Of a stretch of DNA of 64,000 nucleotides, positions 27,306 through 37,215 are shown in pieces. Origin of the DNA: Halanaerobiales bacterium (GTDB lineage: Bacteria > Bacillota > Halanaerobiia > Halanaerobiales > Halanaerobiaceae); NCBI GenBank assembly GCA_016278485.1, contig JADQBT010000017.1:1-64000 (forward strand). Direction: 5' to 3'. The notes under the pieces are model-generated. The model was not told the origin of the DNA. It saw nothing but the letters and a program-made list of their open reading frames with translations, and ran no database searches. Within the stretch, counting starts at the first letter, position 1; the number at the start of each line of letters is the position of its first letter. Both the position numbers and the translations under genes were made by a program.

Positions 27306-28449
27306 AATTTTGATGTATTTTAGGGGTTATTTAAAAATTGACTTAAAAGGAAATGCGCTCAGTAGATTAATTGATCAGTTAGTTAATGCTGAAATAAAGA
27401 TGTGGAAGGTAAAAAAAATAACCCCAGATCATTATCAAGCTTATATATTTGCAGCTGATTTTGAAAAAATTAGACCAATTATTAGAAAACGACTATGCCA
27501 AATTAGAATTGTTGAGAAAATAGGTTTACCTTTTATTTTAAATATTTTAAAAAAAAGGTATTTTGTTTTAGTAGCAGTTTCTCTAGTAATTGCAATAATT
27601 ATATTATCCAATAATTTAGTATTAACAGTCAATATTAGCGGTACTGAGCGTGAATACGAAATAAGAAGGCTTTTAGAAAATGTTGGTATTAGACCTGGAC
27701 GGTTCAAATCGGAATTTGATTTAGATAAGCTAGAAAACAAACTTCAATTGGAAGATACCCAGATACAGTGGTTGGATCTGCGTTGGCAGGGGACAGTACT
27801 AAATGTAAAAGTAATTGATAAAAAAGAAGTTGAAAAAAATGATAAAGTCCACCTGGTAGCAAATAGATATGGTGTTATTGAAGAATTAATTGTATTACAG
27901 GGAATACCTGCTGTTAAAGAGGGCGATACTGTACTACCTGGGGATTTATTAATAGCTGCTCCAGCAGTAGATGAACCTGCCCGGGGAATTGTTCGGGCCA
28001 AGGTATGGTATAATAAAGTAGGAGAAGAGTATCTGCAAAGCAATTATTGGTTTTTTAATAATAATAAGAAGAAAAGTTATGCCCTTAAATTCGGGAATTA
28101 TATTACTCCTTATTATCCTCCCCGACCAAATTCTAGAAATTTTATTAAATATAGTAAAATAAAAAAGCTTTTTAGATGGAGGAATCTTGGACTGCCTATA
28201 GAAATAGTTAATGAGACCTATTTAGATTATCAAAAAATAGCTACGAAAAAAAATGTAAAAACAGTTCAGTTTTTAGCTAAAGAAAGTGCCTGGCAGAAAA
28301 TTTTATTAGAAATTGACAGTCAGTTGATTATTAAAGATGTTACAGAAAAAATATATGAAATATCAGAAAATGCAGGCTATAGGGTTGAAGTTACTGTAGA
28401 AGGCATTGAAGATATAGCAAGACAAATTGATGCATTTAAGGAGGATTAA
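27298..28449 (+). CDS. yqfD: Sporulation protein YqfD
   Basis: YqfD is a membrane protein conserved in spore formers, and the yqfC-yqfD pair is diagnostic. The 383-aa protein has a soluble N-terminal part and one strong membrane helix around residues 88-108 (YFVLVAVSLVIAIIIL). The extracytoplasmic region includes the conserved segments VNISGTEREYEI, VGIRPGRFKSEFD and VDEPARGIVRAKVW. It overlaps yqfC and is followed by phoH after one base. Confidence 0.92.
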   Translation: MDKILMYFRGYLKIDLKGNALSRLIDQLVNAEIKMWKVKKITPDHYQAYIFAADFEKIRPIIRKRLCQIRIVEKIGLPFILNILKKRYFVLVAVSLVIAIIILSNNLVLTVNISGTEREYEIRRLLENVGIRPGRFKSEFDLDKLENKLQLEDTQIQWLDLRWQGTVLNVKVIDKKEVEKNDKVHLVANRYGVIEELIVLQGIPAVKEGDTVLPGDLLIAAPAVDEPARGIVRAKVWYNKVGEEYLQSNYWFFNNNKKKSYALKFGNYITPYYPPRPNSRNFIKYSKIKKLFRWRNLGLPIEIVNETYLDYQKIATKKNVKTVQFLAKESAWQKILLEIDSQLIIKDVTEKIYEISENAGYRVEVTVEGIEDIARQIDAFKED

Positions 28450-28450
28450 T

Positions 28451-29416
28451 TTGACAGACCAGGTAAGAACAATTGTGATAGATGATTATCAGAAAGCGAG
28501 AAGTTTTTTTGGTAAACATGACCGCAATTTGAAACTATTAGAAGAACTTTTACAGGTAAAACTTGTAGGTCGTGGTGAGGAATTAAGAATTGAATGCTCA
28601 GAAGATAAGTGTAAGCCAGTCATTAATATAATTGAAAAGTTACTGGAAGTTAGCTTAGATGATAAAGAGATTTCTCCACGTGAGATTAGATATACTGTTG
28701 AATTATTAAAAAGAAATCCAACAATAGATTTAAAGGATATTTTTAATGATGTGTTGCAGGAAAATTATAAAGGAAGAAAAATTAAGCCAAAAACTTTGGG
28801 ACAAAAGCTATATATAGAGGCAATTAGAACACGTGATATAGTCTTTTCCATAGGGCCAGCTGGTACAGGAAAAACATATCTTGCAATGGTAATGGCTGTT
28901 AATAGTTTATTAAATAAAAAAGTAAATAGAATAGTCTTAACCAGACCAGCGATTGAGGCAGGGGAAAAACTTGGGTTTTTGCCGGGTGATATGCAAGACA
29001 AGGTTGATCCATATTTGCGGCCACTTTATGATGCTCTTTATGATATACTAGGGCCAGAAAAAGTAAATAACTATATGGAAAAAGATATTATTGAAGTTGC
29101 GCCACTTGCTTATATGCGAGGAAGGACACTCGATGATTCTTTTGTTATTCTAGATGAAGCACAAAATACTACAAATGAACAGATGAAAATGTTCTTAACC
29201 AGAATAGGTTTTAATTCAAAAGCAGTAATTACAGGCGACATTACGCAGGTTGACTTACCTAGAAAACAGAAATCCGGTTTAGATTCAGTACAAAAGATTT
29301 TGAAAGATGTAAAAGGAATAGATTTTGTCTACTTATCCAGAAAGGATGTAGTAAGACATAATCTTGTTAAGGAAATAATTCACGCCTATGAAAGGTATGA
29401 AAGCGGGAAAAAATAA
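28451..29416 (+). CDS. PhoH family protein (predicted ATPase)
   Basis: PhoH-type proteins are cytoplasmic P-loop ATPases linked to RNA metabolism. They commonly neighbour ybeY, as here. The 321-aa protein has the Walker A motif GPAGTGKTYLA and the Walker B segment SFVILDEAQNTT, plus MFLTRIGFNSKAVITGD. The N-terminal ~100 residues form a KH-like part (LVGRGEELRIE). The start is TTG 28451 after AAGGAGGA. The earlier in-frame ATG overlaps yqfD without a binding site. Its stop overlaps the next start by one base. Confidence 0.92.
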   Translation: MTDQVRTIVIDDYQKARSFFGKHDRNLKLLEELLQVKLVGRGEELRIECSEDKCKPVINIIEKLLEVSLDDKEISPREIRYTVELLKRNPTIDLKDIFNDVLQENYKGRKIKPKTLGQKLYIEAIRTRDIVFSIGPAGTGKTYLAMVMAVNSLLNKKVNRIVLTRPAIEAGEKLGFLPGDMQDKVDPYLRPLYDALYDILGPEKVNNYMEKDIIEVAPLAYMRGRTLDDSFVILDEAQNTTNEQMKMFLTRIGFNSKAVITGDITQVDLPRKQKSGLDSVQKILKDVKGIDFVYLSRKDVVRHNLVKEIIHAYERYESGKK

Positions 29417-31596
29417 TGAAATTTTTTAGTAGATTTAATAAAACATTTAAAAAAATAAAAAAAGGGCATTACTCTCCTAGTCCCAAAACCAGAAGGATTA
29501 TCTGGGGCATTCTCTTTTTTGTTATTGTGACGATGATTTTGACAATTAATCTGATCCCAAATCGGATTGATCTTAAATCAGGTCAGGTAAGCAAAGTAGA
29601 TATTACTGCGCCGAGAACTGTGACCTTTATCGATCAGAAGAAAACAGAACAACTCAAGCAATCAGCTGCAGAAGCTGCACCAAAAGTATATGAGGAAGAT
29701 AGTAATGTTAATATAAAGATAGAAGAAGAAATCAAAAGTATCTTTAATAAAATAAAAATAAAACAGCAGGAGTATTTCAAAACCAAATCTGGGCAAGAAG
29801 AACAAAATATTAATCCGACTACTATATCTGATAATAATGCTAAAATACTGGTTCGCCAAATAGATGGTATATCAGCGGGTATTGAAGAATCTTCTTTGCA
29901 AAAGTTGATTCAGACTGAAGTTAGTAAACTTAATCAATTAGAATCGACAATTCAGGAGATAATGGACAAGCAACTACAAAAAAGAATATTACCAGGAGAT
30001 ATCCCTAGTGTAAGAGTTGGTCTTAGGCAAGAGGTTATGGACTTAGACTATGATCGTTCTTATCGTCTTATTGCAGCTGATATTTTATTGAATCTCATTG
30101 AAGCTAATATGTTTTTAAATGAAGAGGCTACTGCGGCAAGAAGGGAAGAAACAATAGCACAGGTAGAACCTGCTAAAAGAACAGTGCGACAGGGTGAAAT
30201 TATTATTAGAAAAGGAGATGTGGTTCAACCTGAAGATATCAGAGCTTTAGAAGAACTAGGTTTGCAGAAACCACAGGTTAATTATCTTAATTTCATTGGT
30301 ATCTTGCTTATTGTTTTGATTATTATTCTCTTGTTAGCAATTTATATTTACATGTATCGTCCAGATATTTGGGAAGATAATCAGCGGTTATTATTAATTG
30401 AATTATTGATAGTAGTTGTAATAGCACTGGCAAAAATTATTAGTATTTTTCAGAGTCCATATGCAAATTATCTAGTACCAGCAGCAGTTGCATCTATTTT
30501 GATTACTGTTTTACTGGATCGCAATTTAGCAGTAGTAACTACTATTTTTCTAAGTTTGTTATTGGCTCCTTTATTTAATTTTGATTTACATGTTGTGATG
30601 CTATCCTTTCTGGGTGGTCTAGTGGGAATTTATAGTGTTTCCAAGGTGACTGAAAGAGGTGATCTTGTTCGGGCAGGCTTTTATGTCAGTCTAGTCCATG
30701 CATTTATTATTACTGGATTGATAATAGTTGGTCCGATTAGAGATTGGGTTTTCTTACTCTGGGCTGTAGGTAGTGGTATCTTAAATGGAGTGCTCGTTGC
30801 AATCCTAGCAAATGGGTTATTACCATATTTAGAAAGTCTTTTTGATCTTACTTCATCAGTAAAGTTATTGGAGTTATCTAATGCAAGTCAACCGTTATTG
30901 AAAAGATTGCTGGTGGAGGCACCTGGGTCTTATCACCATAGTGTAATAGTAGGTAATCTGGCTGAAACAGCGGCTGATGATATAGGGGCAGATTCATTGT
31001 TAGCCAGAGTAGGTGCATATTACCATGATATTGGTAAGATGAAAAGACCATACTTTTTTACTGATAATCAATTTGGTGGTGAGAATCCACATGATAAAAC
31101 TTCGCCTAATTTAAGTTCATTGATTATTAAGTCCCATGTTAAAGATGGAGTGGAACTGGCCCGGGAGAACAAACTTCCACAAATTATAATCGATATTATC
31201 AAACAACATCATGGAACTAATTTGATTTCATATTTCTATCAACAAGCTTTACAGGAAAATAAACATAGAGATGTTGAGAAAAGTGATTTTCGCTATGATG
31301 GTCCGAAGCCACAGACACGAGAAGCAGCAATTATTATGCTAGCAGATATTGTTGAAGCTGCTGTTAGATCGAAAAAATTTGATAAGCATAATCATAATCG
31401 TATTGAAGGATTGGTGCGTGGATTAATTAGAGATAAATTAATAGAAAATCAACTTGATGAATCTGATTTAACATTAAAGGATTTAGAGATAATAGGTAGC
31501 AGTTTTGTCAAAGTATTAACTGGTATTTATCATCAGAGAGTTGAATATCCAGAAAATCTTTTAAAAGAAATGCAAAGGAATGATAAAAGTGATTAA
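29416..31596 (+). CDS. 7TM-HD membrane phosphodiesterase (PgpH-like, c-di-AMP hydrolase)
   Basis: This 726-aa protein has the PgpH layout. One N-terminal membrane helix (about 28-48) is followed by an extracytoplasmic 7TMR-HDED domain (about 50-285). Seven membrane helices (about 290-475) precede a cytoplasmic HD domain with SYHHSVIVGNLAE, YYHDIGKMKRP and KQHHGTNLISYF. PgpH degrades cyclic di-AMP, and the HD metal-binding motifs are intact. It lies between phoH and ybeY as in Bacillus and Listeria, where it is yqfF/pgpH. It overlaps ybeY by 17 bases. Confidence 0.93.
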   Translation: MKFFSRFNKTFKKIKKGHYSPSPKTRRIIWGILFFVIVTMILTINLIPNRIDLKSGQVSKVDITAPRTVTFIDQKKTEQLKQSAAEAAPKVYEEDSNVNIKIEEEIKSIFNKIKIKQQEYFKTKSGQEEQNINPTTISDNNAKILVRQIDGISAGIEESSLQKLIQTEVSKLNQLESTIQEIMDKQLQKRILPGDIPSVRVGLRQEVMDLDYDRSYRLIAADILLNLIEANMFLNEEATAARREETIAQVEPAKRTVRQGEIIIRKGDVVQPEDIRALEELGLQKPQVNYLNFIGILLIVLIIILLLAIYIYMYRPDIWEDNQRLLLIELLIVVVIALAKIISIFQSPYANYLVPAAVASILITVLLDRNLAVVTTIFLSLLLAPLFNFDLHVVMLSFLGGLVGIYSVSKVTERGDLVRAGFYVSLVHAFIITGLIIVGPIRDWVFLLWAVGSGILNGVLVAILANGLLPYLESLFDLTSSVKLLELSNASQPLLKRLLVEAPGSYHHSVIVGNLAETAADDIGADSLLARVGAYYHDIGKMKRPYFFTDNQFGGENPHDKTSPNLSSLIIKSHVKDGVELARENKLPQIIIDIIKQHHGTNLISYFYQQALQENKHRDVEKSDFRYDGPKPQTREAAIIMLADIVEAAVRSKKFDKHNHNRIEGLVRGLIRDKLIENQLDESDLTLKDLEIIGSSFVKVLTGIYHQRVEYPENLLKEMQRNDKSD

Positions 31597-32020
31597 TGTT
31601 GAACTAAATAACCAACAGCAGGAGCTTTCTATCACAGAAGAGTTGGGAACATTATTAAGAAAAGTGGTGCAAACTACCTGTCAGATCGAAGGATATGATA
31701 GTGTAGATGTAAGTATTGCCTTTGTTGATAACAAACGGATAAAGATACTAAATGAAAAATACAGGAATATATCTGAGGCCACTGATGTTCTGTCATTTCC
31801 TATGGATGATGAAATATTAGGAGATATTATTATTTCTGTAGAAAGAGCCAGTGAACAGGCAAAGGAATATGGACATAGTTTTGCTAGAGAGATGGCCTAT
31901 TTAACTGTTCATGGTACTTTCCATTTGTTAGGTTATGATCATTATGGAGAAGAAGAAAAAGAATTAATGCGCCGCAAGGAAGAAAGAGTACTTGGGGAAT
32001 TAGATATAACCAGAAGGTAG
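31580..32020 (+). CDS. ybeY: rRNA maturation RNase YbeY
   Basis: YbeY is a zinc endoribonuclease involved in 16S rRNA 3-prime maturation and ribosome quality control. The 146-aa protein ends with HGTFHLLGYDHYGEEE, holding the three His zinc ligands, and has ATDVLSFPMDDEILGDIIIS upstream. ATG 31580 overlaps the pgpH-like gene. GTG 31589 is an alternative with more usual spacing to AAAGG. Confidence 0.95.
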   Translation: MIKVINVELNNQQQELSITEELGTLLRKVVQTTCQIEGYDSVDVSIAFVDNKRIKILNEKYRNISEATDVLSFPMDDEILGDIIISVERASEQAKEYGHSFAREMAYLTVHGTFHLLGYDHYGEEEKELMRRKEERVLGELDITRR

Positions 32021-32034
32021 GGTGGTGATTAGAC

Positions 32035-32736
32035 TTGAAATTGCCTAGTCTTTTAGACAGTTTTAATCATGCACTTGCAGGAGTTATTCATACTCTGCGT
32101 ACACAAAGAAATATGAAGATTCATTTTTTTATGGCAAGCCTGGTCTTAATTGCAAGTTTATTTGTTGATATAAGTAGATTAGAACTAATAATTGTTTTTT
32201 TTGCAATAGCTTTTGTAATTGCAACTGAATTGATAAATACATCTATTGAAGTTGCAATTGATATGATTGCGAAAGAATATCGTTACCAGGCACGTATCGC
32301 CAAGAATATTTCTGCTGGGGCTGTTTTTCTGGCATCCTTAAATGCAATTTTTACTGGTTATCTAATTTTTTATGACAAATTAAAACAAGTTGGTTTAGAG
32401 TTGATATTTGTCATTAGGCATGAACCGTTTCATTTAGTTTTTATTAATTTAGGACTACTTTTTTTACTAGTTATTACAATTAAATCAACTAAAAAAACAG
32501 GTACACCACTTAGGGGTGGTATGCCGAGTGGGCATACAGCATTAGCATTTTCTTTTGTAACAATTATCGGATTTTTAGCTAATAATTTTCTAATATTTTC
32601 ACTTGCACTGATACTAGCTATTTTAGTTGCTCAAAGCAGATTGGAAGTTGGTGCACATAAATTAAAAGAAGTAATTACAGGTGCATGTTTGGGTATTTTG
32701 CTTAGTTTTTTATTATTTTATTTTTTTAGTAATTAA
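32035..32736 (+). CDS. DgkA-PAP2 fusion: undecaprenol kinase and phosphatase-like membrane protein
   Basis: Two membrane enzymes are joined in 233 aa. Residues 1-115 match DgkA (NHALAGVIHTLRTQRNMKIHF and ATELINTSIEVAIDMI), which in Gram-positives phosphorylates undecaprenol. Residues 125-233 match a short PAP2 domain with KSTKKTGTPLRGGMPSGH (the KxxxxxxRP-like and PSGH motifs) and SRLEVGAHKLKEVITG (SRxxxxxH). Together they could interconvert undecaprenol and its phosphate, the cell-wall lipid carrier. Bacillus has only the DgkA part here. The start is TTG 32035 after GGGTGGTGAT. Confidence 0.9.
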   Translation: MKLPSLLDSFNHALAGVIHTLRTQRNMKIHFFMASLVLIASLFVDISRLELIIVFFAIAFVIATELINTSIEVAIDMIAKEYRYQARIAKNISAGAVFLASLNAIFTGYLIFYDKLKQVGLELIFVIRHEPFHLVFINLGLLFLLVITIKSTKKTGTPLRGGMPSGHTALAFSFVTIIGFLANNFLIFSLALILAILVAQSRLEVGAHKLKEVITGACLGILLSFLLFYFFSN

Positions 32737-32778
32737 TTATACTCGTTGAAGTAATGGGCAGATGGAGGCAGATATATT

Positions 32779-34062
32779 ATGTACGGTGAGTTTTTTTTAA
32801 TGTTATTTTTATTTTTATGTTCTGCATTTTTTTCTGGATCAGAAACAGCTTATATGGCTGTTAATCGCGTTGAAATTAGAGAACTAGCGCATCAAGATGA
32901 TAAGCGTGCACATCAGGTTGATCATCTATTAAATGATCAAACTAAGTTATTGACAACTATCTTAATTGGTAATAATTTAGTTAATATTGCTGCATCTGCA
33001 ATTGCAACCTCTGTTGCTATTGAGATTTTTGGTAGTTCTGGAGTTGGTATTGCGACTGGAGTTGTAACTTTGTTAATCCTAATTTTTGGAGAAATAACTC
33101 CAAAATCTTATGGTAATAGTCAGGCAGTAAAATATGCAAAACGAGCGGCACCTTTGCTTCTATTATTGGAGAGATTATTTGCCCCGATAATTTTTCTGTT
33201 TACCAAAATGATCAAATTTTTATTGGGAGATGATTTAATTTCATCTGCTTTTTTGAGCGAGGAAGAGATTAGAAGATTTGTTAATGTTAGCCGTAGAGAA
33301 GGCGTTATCAAAGAAACAGAACGAGAAATGATTCAAAGTGTATTTGATTTTGATGATACCTTAGTTAAAGAAATTATGGTACCCCGGATTGAAATAAGTT
33401 GTGTGAGGAAGAACGAAGGGTTAGATGGGATTTTAAAAAAAGCTGTTGAAACTGGCCATTCCCGTATTCCGGTTTATGAAACAACTATTGACAATATTAT
33501 TGGTCTAATTTATGTAAAAGATTTGTTGGGACTTTTATTAAAAAATGCAGAGAAAAATTCTTCAATAGATGATTTTATAAAGCCAATCTATTTTATTCCT
33601 GAGAGTAAACCAATCAATCAACTTTTAGCAGAAATGAAAAAAAGGAAAGAACATATGGCAATTGTCATTGATGAATATGGAGGGACAGCTGGATTGATTA
33701 CAATTGAAGATTTACTTGAAGAAATAGTTGGTGATATTCAGGATGAGTTTGATCTTGAACCTACCTATATTGAGATAGTTAATGAAAATGAATTGATAGT
33801 TGATGGTAGAATTGATATTGATGATGTAAATGAATTATTACCAGAGCCATTATTAGAGGAAGAAGGATTTGAAACAGTAGGTGGATTTATCTTGCATTTT
33901 TTAAATCGCTTACCTGATATAGGCGAAAAATTATCACTTGATGGATTAGAATTTGAAATAATAGATGTAACTGAAAATCGGATCAAACAAGTTCGCATTC
34001 AGACTAGTAAGAGTCTAAGATTTGATGATAGTAGGTGGTCACACAATGTTAAGAAAGATTAG
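32779..34062 (+). CDS. Hemolysin family/CNNM-CorC membrane transporter-like protein
   Basis: This 427-aa protein has an N-terminal CNNM (DUF21) membrane domain (residues 1-190, with [17 protein letters not shown]). A CBS pair follows (about 205-330, containing [10 protein letters not shown] and [12 protein letters not shown]), and a CorC_HlyC domain closes the protein (about 345-420). The family is tied to magnesium/cobalt homeostasis, and the hemolysin name is historical. It lies 42 bases after the DgkA-PAP2 gene and overlaps the DUF502 gene by 17 bases. Confidence 0.92.
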   Translation: MYGEFFLMLFLFLCSAFFSGSETAYMAVNRVEIRELAHQDDKRAHQVDHLLNDQTKLLTTILIGNNLVNIAASAIATSVAIEIFGSSGVGIATGVVTLLILIFGEITPKSYGNSQAVKYAKRAAPLLLLLERLFAPIIFLFTKMIKFLLGDDLISSAFLSEEEIRRFVNVSRREGVIKETEREMIQSVFDFDDTLVKEIMVPRIEISCVRKNEGLDGILKKAVETGHSRIPVYETTIDNIIGLIYVKDLLGLLLKNAEKNSSIDDFIKPIYFIPESKPINQLLAEMKKRKEHMAIVIDEYGGTAGLITIEDLLEEIVGDIQDEFDLEPTYIEIVNENELIVDGRIDIDDVNELLPEPLLEEEGFETVGGFILHFLNRLPDIGEKLSLDGLEFEIIDVTENRIKQVRIQTSKSLRFDDSRWSHNVKKD

Positions 34063-34663
34063 GAATTTATTTATTACAGGTTTACTTGTTTTATTACCGT
34101 TAGTGATGACGGTTTATTTAATTTGGTATCTATTTATTTTTCTTGATAACTTGAGTAGCCCTATTTTTACTTATCTGTTGGGGCGAGATATTCCGGGTAT
34201 TGGTGTAATGTTTGCTATTGGTGTTATTTTTATAGTAGGATTACTAACTACCAATATCCTTGGCAAAAAGATTATAGACTTAGGTGAATATATTTTACTT
34301 AAAATTCCACTTTTTAGAAATATTTATTTAAGTATTAAGAGAATTTTGGATGGTATATTTACAACTAATAATGCTAGTTTTAAGAAAGCAGTAATGTTTG
34401 AATATCCCAGAAAAGGAATTTATCAAATTGGTTTTTTAACTAAAGAATCTTCTAATTTATTTGAAAAAATAACAGGTGAAAAAATGTATAATGTATTTTT
34501 GCCAACAACGCCAAACCCTACTTCAGGAATGTTTATTATGGTTCCTATAAAAGAAGTTTATGAATTAAATATTAGTGTTGAAGAGGCATTAAAACTTATT
34601 ATTTCTGGGGGTATACTTTCCCCAGCAGAAAAACCTGGTATTTTGCAAAAAATTATTGATTAA
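34046..34663 (+). CDS. DUF502 family membrane protein
   Basis: This 205-aa protein of the DUF502 family has two N-terminal membrane helices (about 8-33 and 48-70) separated by a short loop with DIPGIGVMF. A soluble part follows with KIPLFRNIYLSIKRI, VMFEYPRKGIYQIGF and FLPTTPNPTSGMFIMVP, all family hallmarks. Its function is unknown. ATG 34046 is chosen over an in-frame 34022 codon because AGGTGG lies just before it and the family starts with a basic [11 protein letters not shown]-type segment. It is coupled to the CNNM-CorC gene. Confidence 0.9.
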   Translation: MLRKIRNLFITGLLVLLPLVMTVYLIWYLFIFLDNLSSPIFTYLLGRDIPGIGVMFAIGVIFIVGLLTTNILGKKIIDLGEYILLKIPLFRNIYLSIKRILDGIFTTNNASFKKAVMFEYPRKGIYQIGFLTKESSNLFEKITGEKMYNVFLPTTPNPTSGMFIMVPIKEVYELNISVEEALKLIISGGILSPAEKPGILQKIID

Positions 34664-34730
34664 TTGCTAGGACTATTATTTGGTGTGTAGGCCAGATAGT
34701 TTTAGTTAATAATAAATTAATAGCAATTAA
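34660..34730. repeat. 10-bp inverted repeat in the DUF502-DUF3048 gap
   Basis: TTAATTGCTA (34660-34669, covering the DUF502 stop codon) and TAGCAATTAA (34721-34730) are perfect inverted copies 51 nt apart, just before the next gene. It could be a hairpin stem or an operator pair. There is no T-run. Confidence 0.4.
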
Positions 34731-34751
34731 ACAAAATGTTGAGGTGAGCAT

Positions 34752-35837
34752 ATGAGAAAATTTTTGTTGTTATTTTTGGTGGTTGGTATAAGTTTAATTC
34801 TAGTTGCTTGTAATCCAACCAGTAACACAACTACTCCTGTCATTGAATCTAATACACAAAGCGAAGAAAATAAACCAGTAGAAGAATCAAATTCTGATTC
34901 AGAGCAGCCTGATCAGGTTAATAAGCTGACAGATTCAATCAATGTAGCTGGCTATTCGCCTTTTACGGGGAGATTAATGACCAATAATTATGAAAATAGA
35001 GCAGTTATGGCTTCAATAGAAAATTCTCCAGCAGCCAGGCCACAGGCTGGCTTACAGGAAGCAGAAATTGTTTATGAATATTTGGTAGAAGGCGGAATAA
35101 CTAGATTTTTAGCTTTGTATTGGCCACAAGTGCCAGCCAAAATTGGTCCAATCAGAAGTGCAAGGCCTTATTTAATTGAGACCGCTACAGAACATCAATC
35201 AGTATTTTTACATGCAGGAGCAAGCCCGGCCGGATTTGCATTATTGCAAAATGAAGAAATTTTACATATAGACCAGATTTATAAGAGTGAGTACTTCTGG
35301 CGAAGTAGCAAAAGAAGCGCCCCACATAATCTTTATACAGGTCGTCCTGCTCTTCTTGATTATCTAGAGCAATTATCTGATCATAAATATCAAGATCGTT
35401 TTTCTTTTCTAAATGTGGGTATCATTACGCCTGAGATGGAACGGGCCGAAGAGATTACTATTGATTATTGGGGTAATTATAATGTTGCCTATAGGTATGA
35501 TGAACAAGAAAATCTTTATAAAAGATTTATCTATGATTTCACACAGCCACATCGTAACGAAAATGGAGACCAATTAACAGCAACTAATGTGTTAGTTAAA
35601 TTTGCTAAGACAGAAGTTAAAGATGAGGTTGGTAGATTGGAAATTAATATTAATGGTACAGGTAAGGCTTATTTATTTAGAGATGGAGTTCTTTTTAAAG
35701 GAACTTGGAGTAAAAAGCCTGGTGATTGGACTAGCTTCTTTAGTGAAGATGGTTCGGAATTTGCTTTAAATCCGGGTCGCACCTGGATTCAAATTGTAAC
35801 AGAAAATACCAAGGTTGATTATAGGGAGGCTGATTAA
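34752..35837 (+). CDS. DUF3048 domain-containing lipoprotein (YerB-like)
   Basis: The 361-aa protein starts with a lipoprotein signal peptide. The hydrophobic run MRKFLLLFLVVGISLILVAC ends at a lipobox Cys20, and an Asn/Thr/Glu-rich linker follows. From residue ~75 it matches DUF3048, with PFTGRLMTNN, ARPQAGLQEAEIVYEYLVEGGITRFLA and KIGPIRSARPYLIE-type segments. It should be anchored on the outer face of the membrane. The family's function is unknown, and YerB is the Bacillus example. GAGGTGAG precedes the ATG. Confidence 0.92.
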   Translation: MRKFLLLFLVVGISLILVACNPTSNTTTPVIESNTQSEENKPVEESNSDSEQPDQVNKLTDSINVAGYSPFTGRLMTNNYENRAVMASIENSPAARPQAGLQEAEIVYEYLVEGGITRFLALYWPQVPAKIGPIRSARPYLIETATEHQSVFLHAGASPAGFALLQNEEILHIDQIYKSEYFWRSSKRSAPHNLYTGRPALLDYLEQLSDHKYQDRFSFLNVGIITPEMERAEEITIDYWGNYNVAYRYDEQENLYKRFIYDFTQPHRNENGDQLTATNVLVKFAKTEVKDEVGRLEININGTGKAYLFRDGVLFKGTWSKKPGDWTSFFSEDGSEFALNPGRTWIQIVTENTKVDYREAD

Positions 35838-35838
35838 T

Positions 35839-36255
35839 TTGGACAAAGTAACAAAAAATAAACTATTGCTTGCTGCAAAAGAAGCTCAAAATAATGCATA
35901 TGTACCATATTCAAATTTTCCGCTCGGCTCAGCAATTTTAACAGATGATGGCAAGATTTATAGTGGTACAAATATTGAAAATGCTGCTTTTGGTTTAACT
36001 ATTTGTGCTGAGAGATCAGCAATTTTTACAGCAGTTTCAGAGGGACATAGAAAAATTAAAGCGGTTTTGCTCTTAAGTGATACAAAAAAACCTATTTCTC
36101 CCTGTGGTTCATGCCGTCAGGTTATTAATGAATTTGGTGAAGATGTAGAAGTTGTGATGATGACAAACGATGGTAAAGAAATTATTATGTCTGGAAATGA
36201 GTTGCTTCCTGGAGCATTTAATGATAGATCTATGGAGAATGCTGATGAACTATAA
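35839..36255 (+). CDS. cdd: Cytidine deaminase
   Basis: Cdd converts cytidine and deoxycytidine to uridine forms in pyrimidine salvage. The 138-aa protein has the zinc motifs CAERSA (with catalytic Glu) and PCGSCRQ, plus the substrate segment NIENAAFG. TTG 35839 is chosen because AGGGAGG lies about ten bases before it and the 35815 ATG would overlap the upstream gene. It overlaps era by 11 bases. deoC, another nucleoside catabolism gene, follows era. Confidence 0.95.
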   Translation: MDKVTKNKLLLAAKEAQNNAYVPYSNFPLGSAILTDDGKIYSGTNIENAAFGLTICAERSAIFTAVSEGHRKIKAVLLLSDTKKPISPCGSCRQVINEFGEDVEVVMMTNDGKEIIMSGNELLPGAFNDRSMENADEL

Positions 36256-37129
36256 ATCAGGGTTTGTTACTGTGATAGGACGACCCAATGTAGGAAAGTC
36301 GACTTTGGTTAATCAGTTGATTGGTGAAAAAATTAATATTATTTCTTCTCGTCCACAGACAACTCGCAATTCTATTAAAGCCATTTATACAGAAGAGAGA
36401 GGTCAGATAATATTTATTGATACACCAGGAATTCATAAAGCGCGCAATGAACTTGACAGTTTTATGCTAGAGCAAGCCTATAGTAGTCTAGAAGGTATAG
36501 ATGTAATTATTTTTATGGTGGAATGTATTTCTAGTTGGGGCAGAGGAGATCAATTTATTTTTAACCAGATAAAGGGTAGTAAAAAAAATGTGGTCTGTGT
36601 TATGAATAAGATTGATAGCTTACCCACTAAAGAATTAATGGTTAGAAAAAATGAATATGAAAGACAGACAGGCATGGAGGTTATTCCCGTATCAGCTCAG
36701 CAAGGTAAAAATATTGATACCTTAATTAATTGGGTTTTAGATAAGCTCCCAGAAGGACCTCAGTATTATCCTGAAGATATGATGACTGACCAGATAGAAA
36801 GATTTGTATTTGCAGAATTAATAAGAGAAAAAGTATTTCATTTAACCAGAGAAGAAGTTCCTTATGGGATCGCTGTTTTAGTAGAAGAGGTCAAAATTAG
36901 AGAAAATGAAGATTACTATATCAGAGCTGAAATTTATGTCGAAAAAAAATCACATAAAGGGATCATCATTGGGAAAAACGGAAAAATGTTAAAGTCGATT
37001 GGTCGTCAGGCTAGAAAAGATATAGAAGATTTACTGCAGACTAAAGTTTATTTAGACCTCTGGGTGAAAGTACTTAAAGATTGGCGAGAAAAGAAAAATT
37101 TGCTTCATAGAATGGGTTATAAGGACTGA
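36245..37129 (+). CDS. era: GTPase Era
   Basis: Era is an essential GTPase that binds the 3-prime end of 16S rRNA during 30S assembly. The 294-aa protein has G motifs GRPNVGKST, DTPGIH and NKID, and a C-terminal KH domain with IIIGKNGKMLKSIGRQARKDIE. ATG 36245 is chosen since GGAG sits seven bases upstream and the family starts with KSGFVTVIGRPNVGK. The much earlier in-frame ATG at 36170 lies inside cdd. Confidence 0.96.
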   Translation: MNYKSGFVTVIGRPNVGKSTLVNQLIGEKINIISSRPQTTRNSIKAIYTEERGQIIFIDTPGIHKARNELDSFMLEQAYSSLEGIDVIIFMVECISSWGRGDQFIFNQIKGSKKNVVCVMNKIDSLPTKELMVRKNEYERQTGMEVIPVSAQQGKNIDTLINWVLDKLPEGPQYYPEDMMTDQIERFVFAELIREKVFHLTREEVPYGIAVLVEEVKIRENEDYYIRAEIYVEKKSHKGIIIGKNGKMLKSIGRQARKDIEDLLQTKVYLDLWVKVLKDWREKKNLLHRMGYKD

Positions 37130-37215
37130 ACTCGGAAAAATAGTAATAAAAAAAGGATAATCGCAGAATTCGACGAATAATAATATTAAATTAAGGAATA
37201 AGGAGATGATTTGTA

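Noticed and set aside
37130-37215. Regulatory element before deoC
   Set aside because: The gap is AT-rich with no clear operator, terminator or promoter pair that stands above background.
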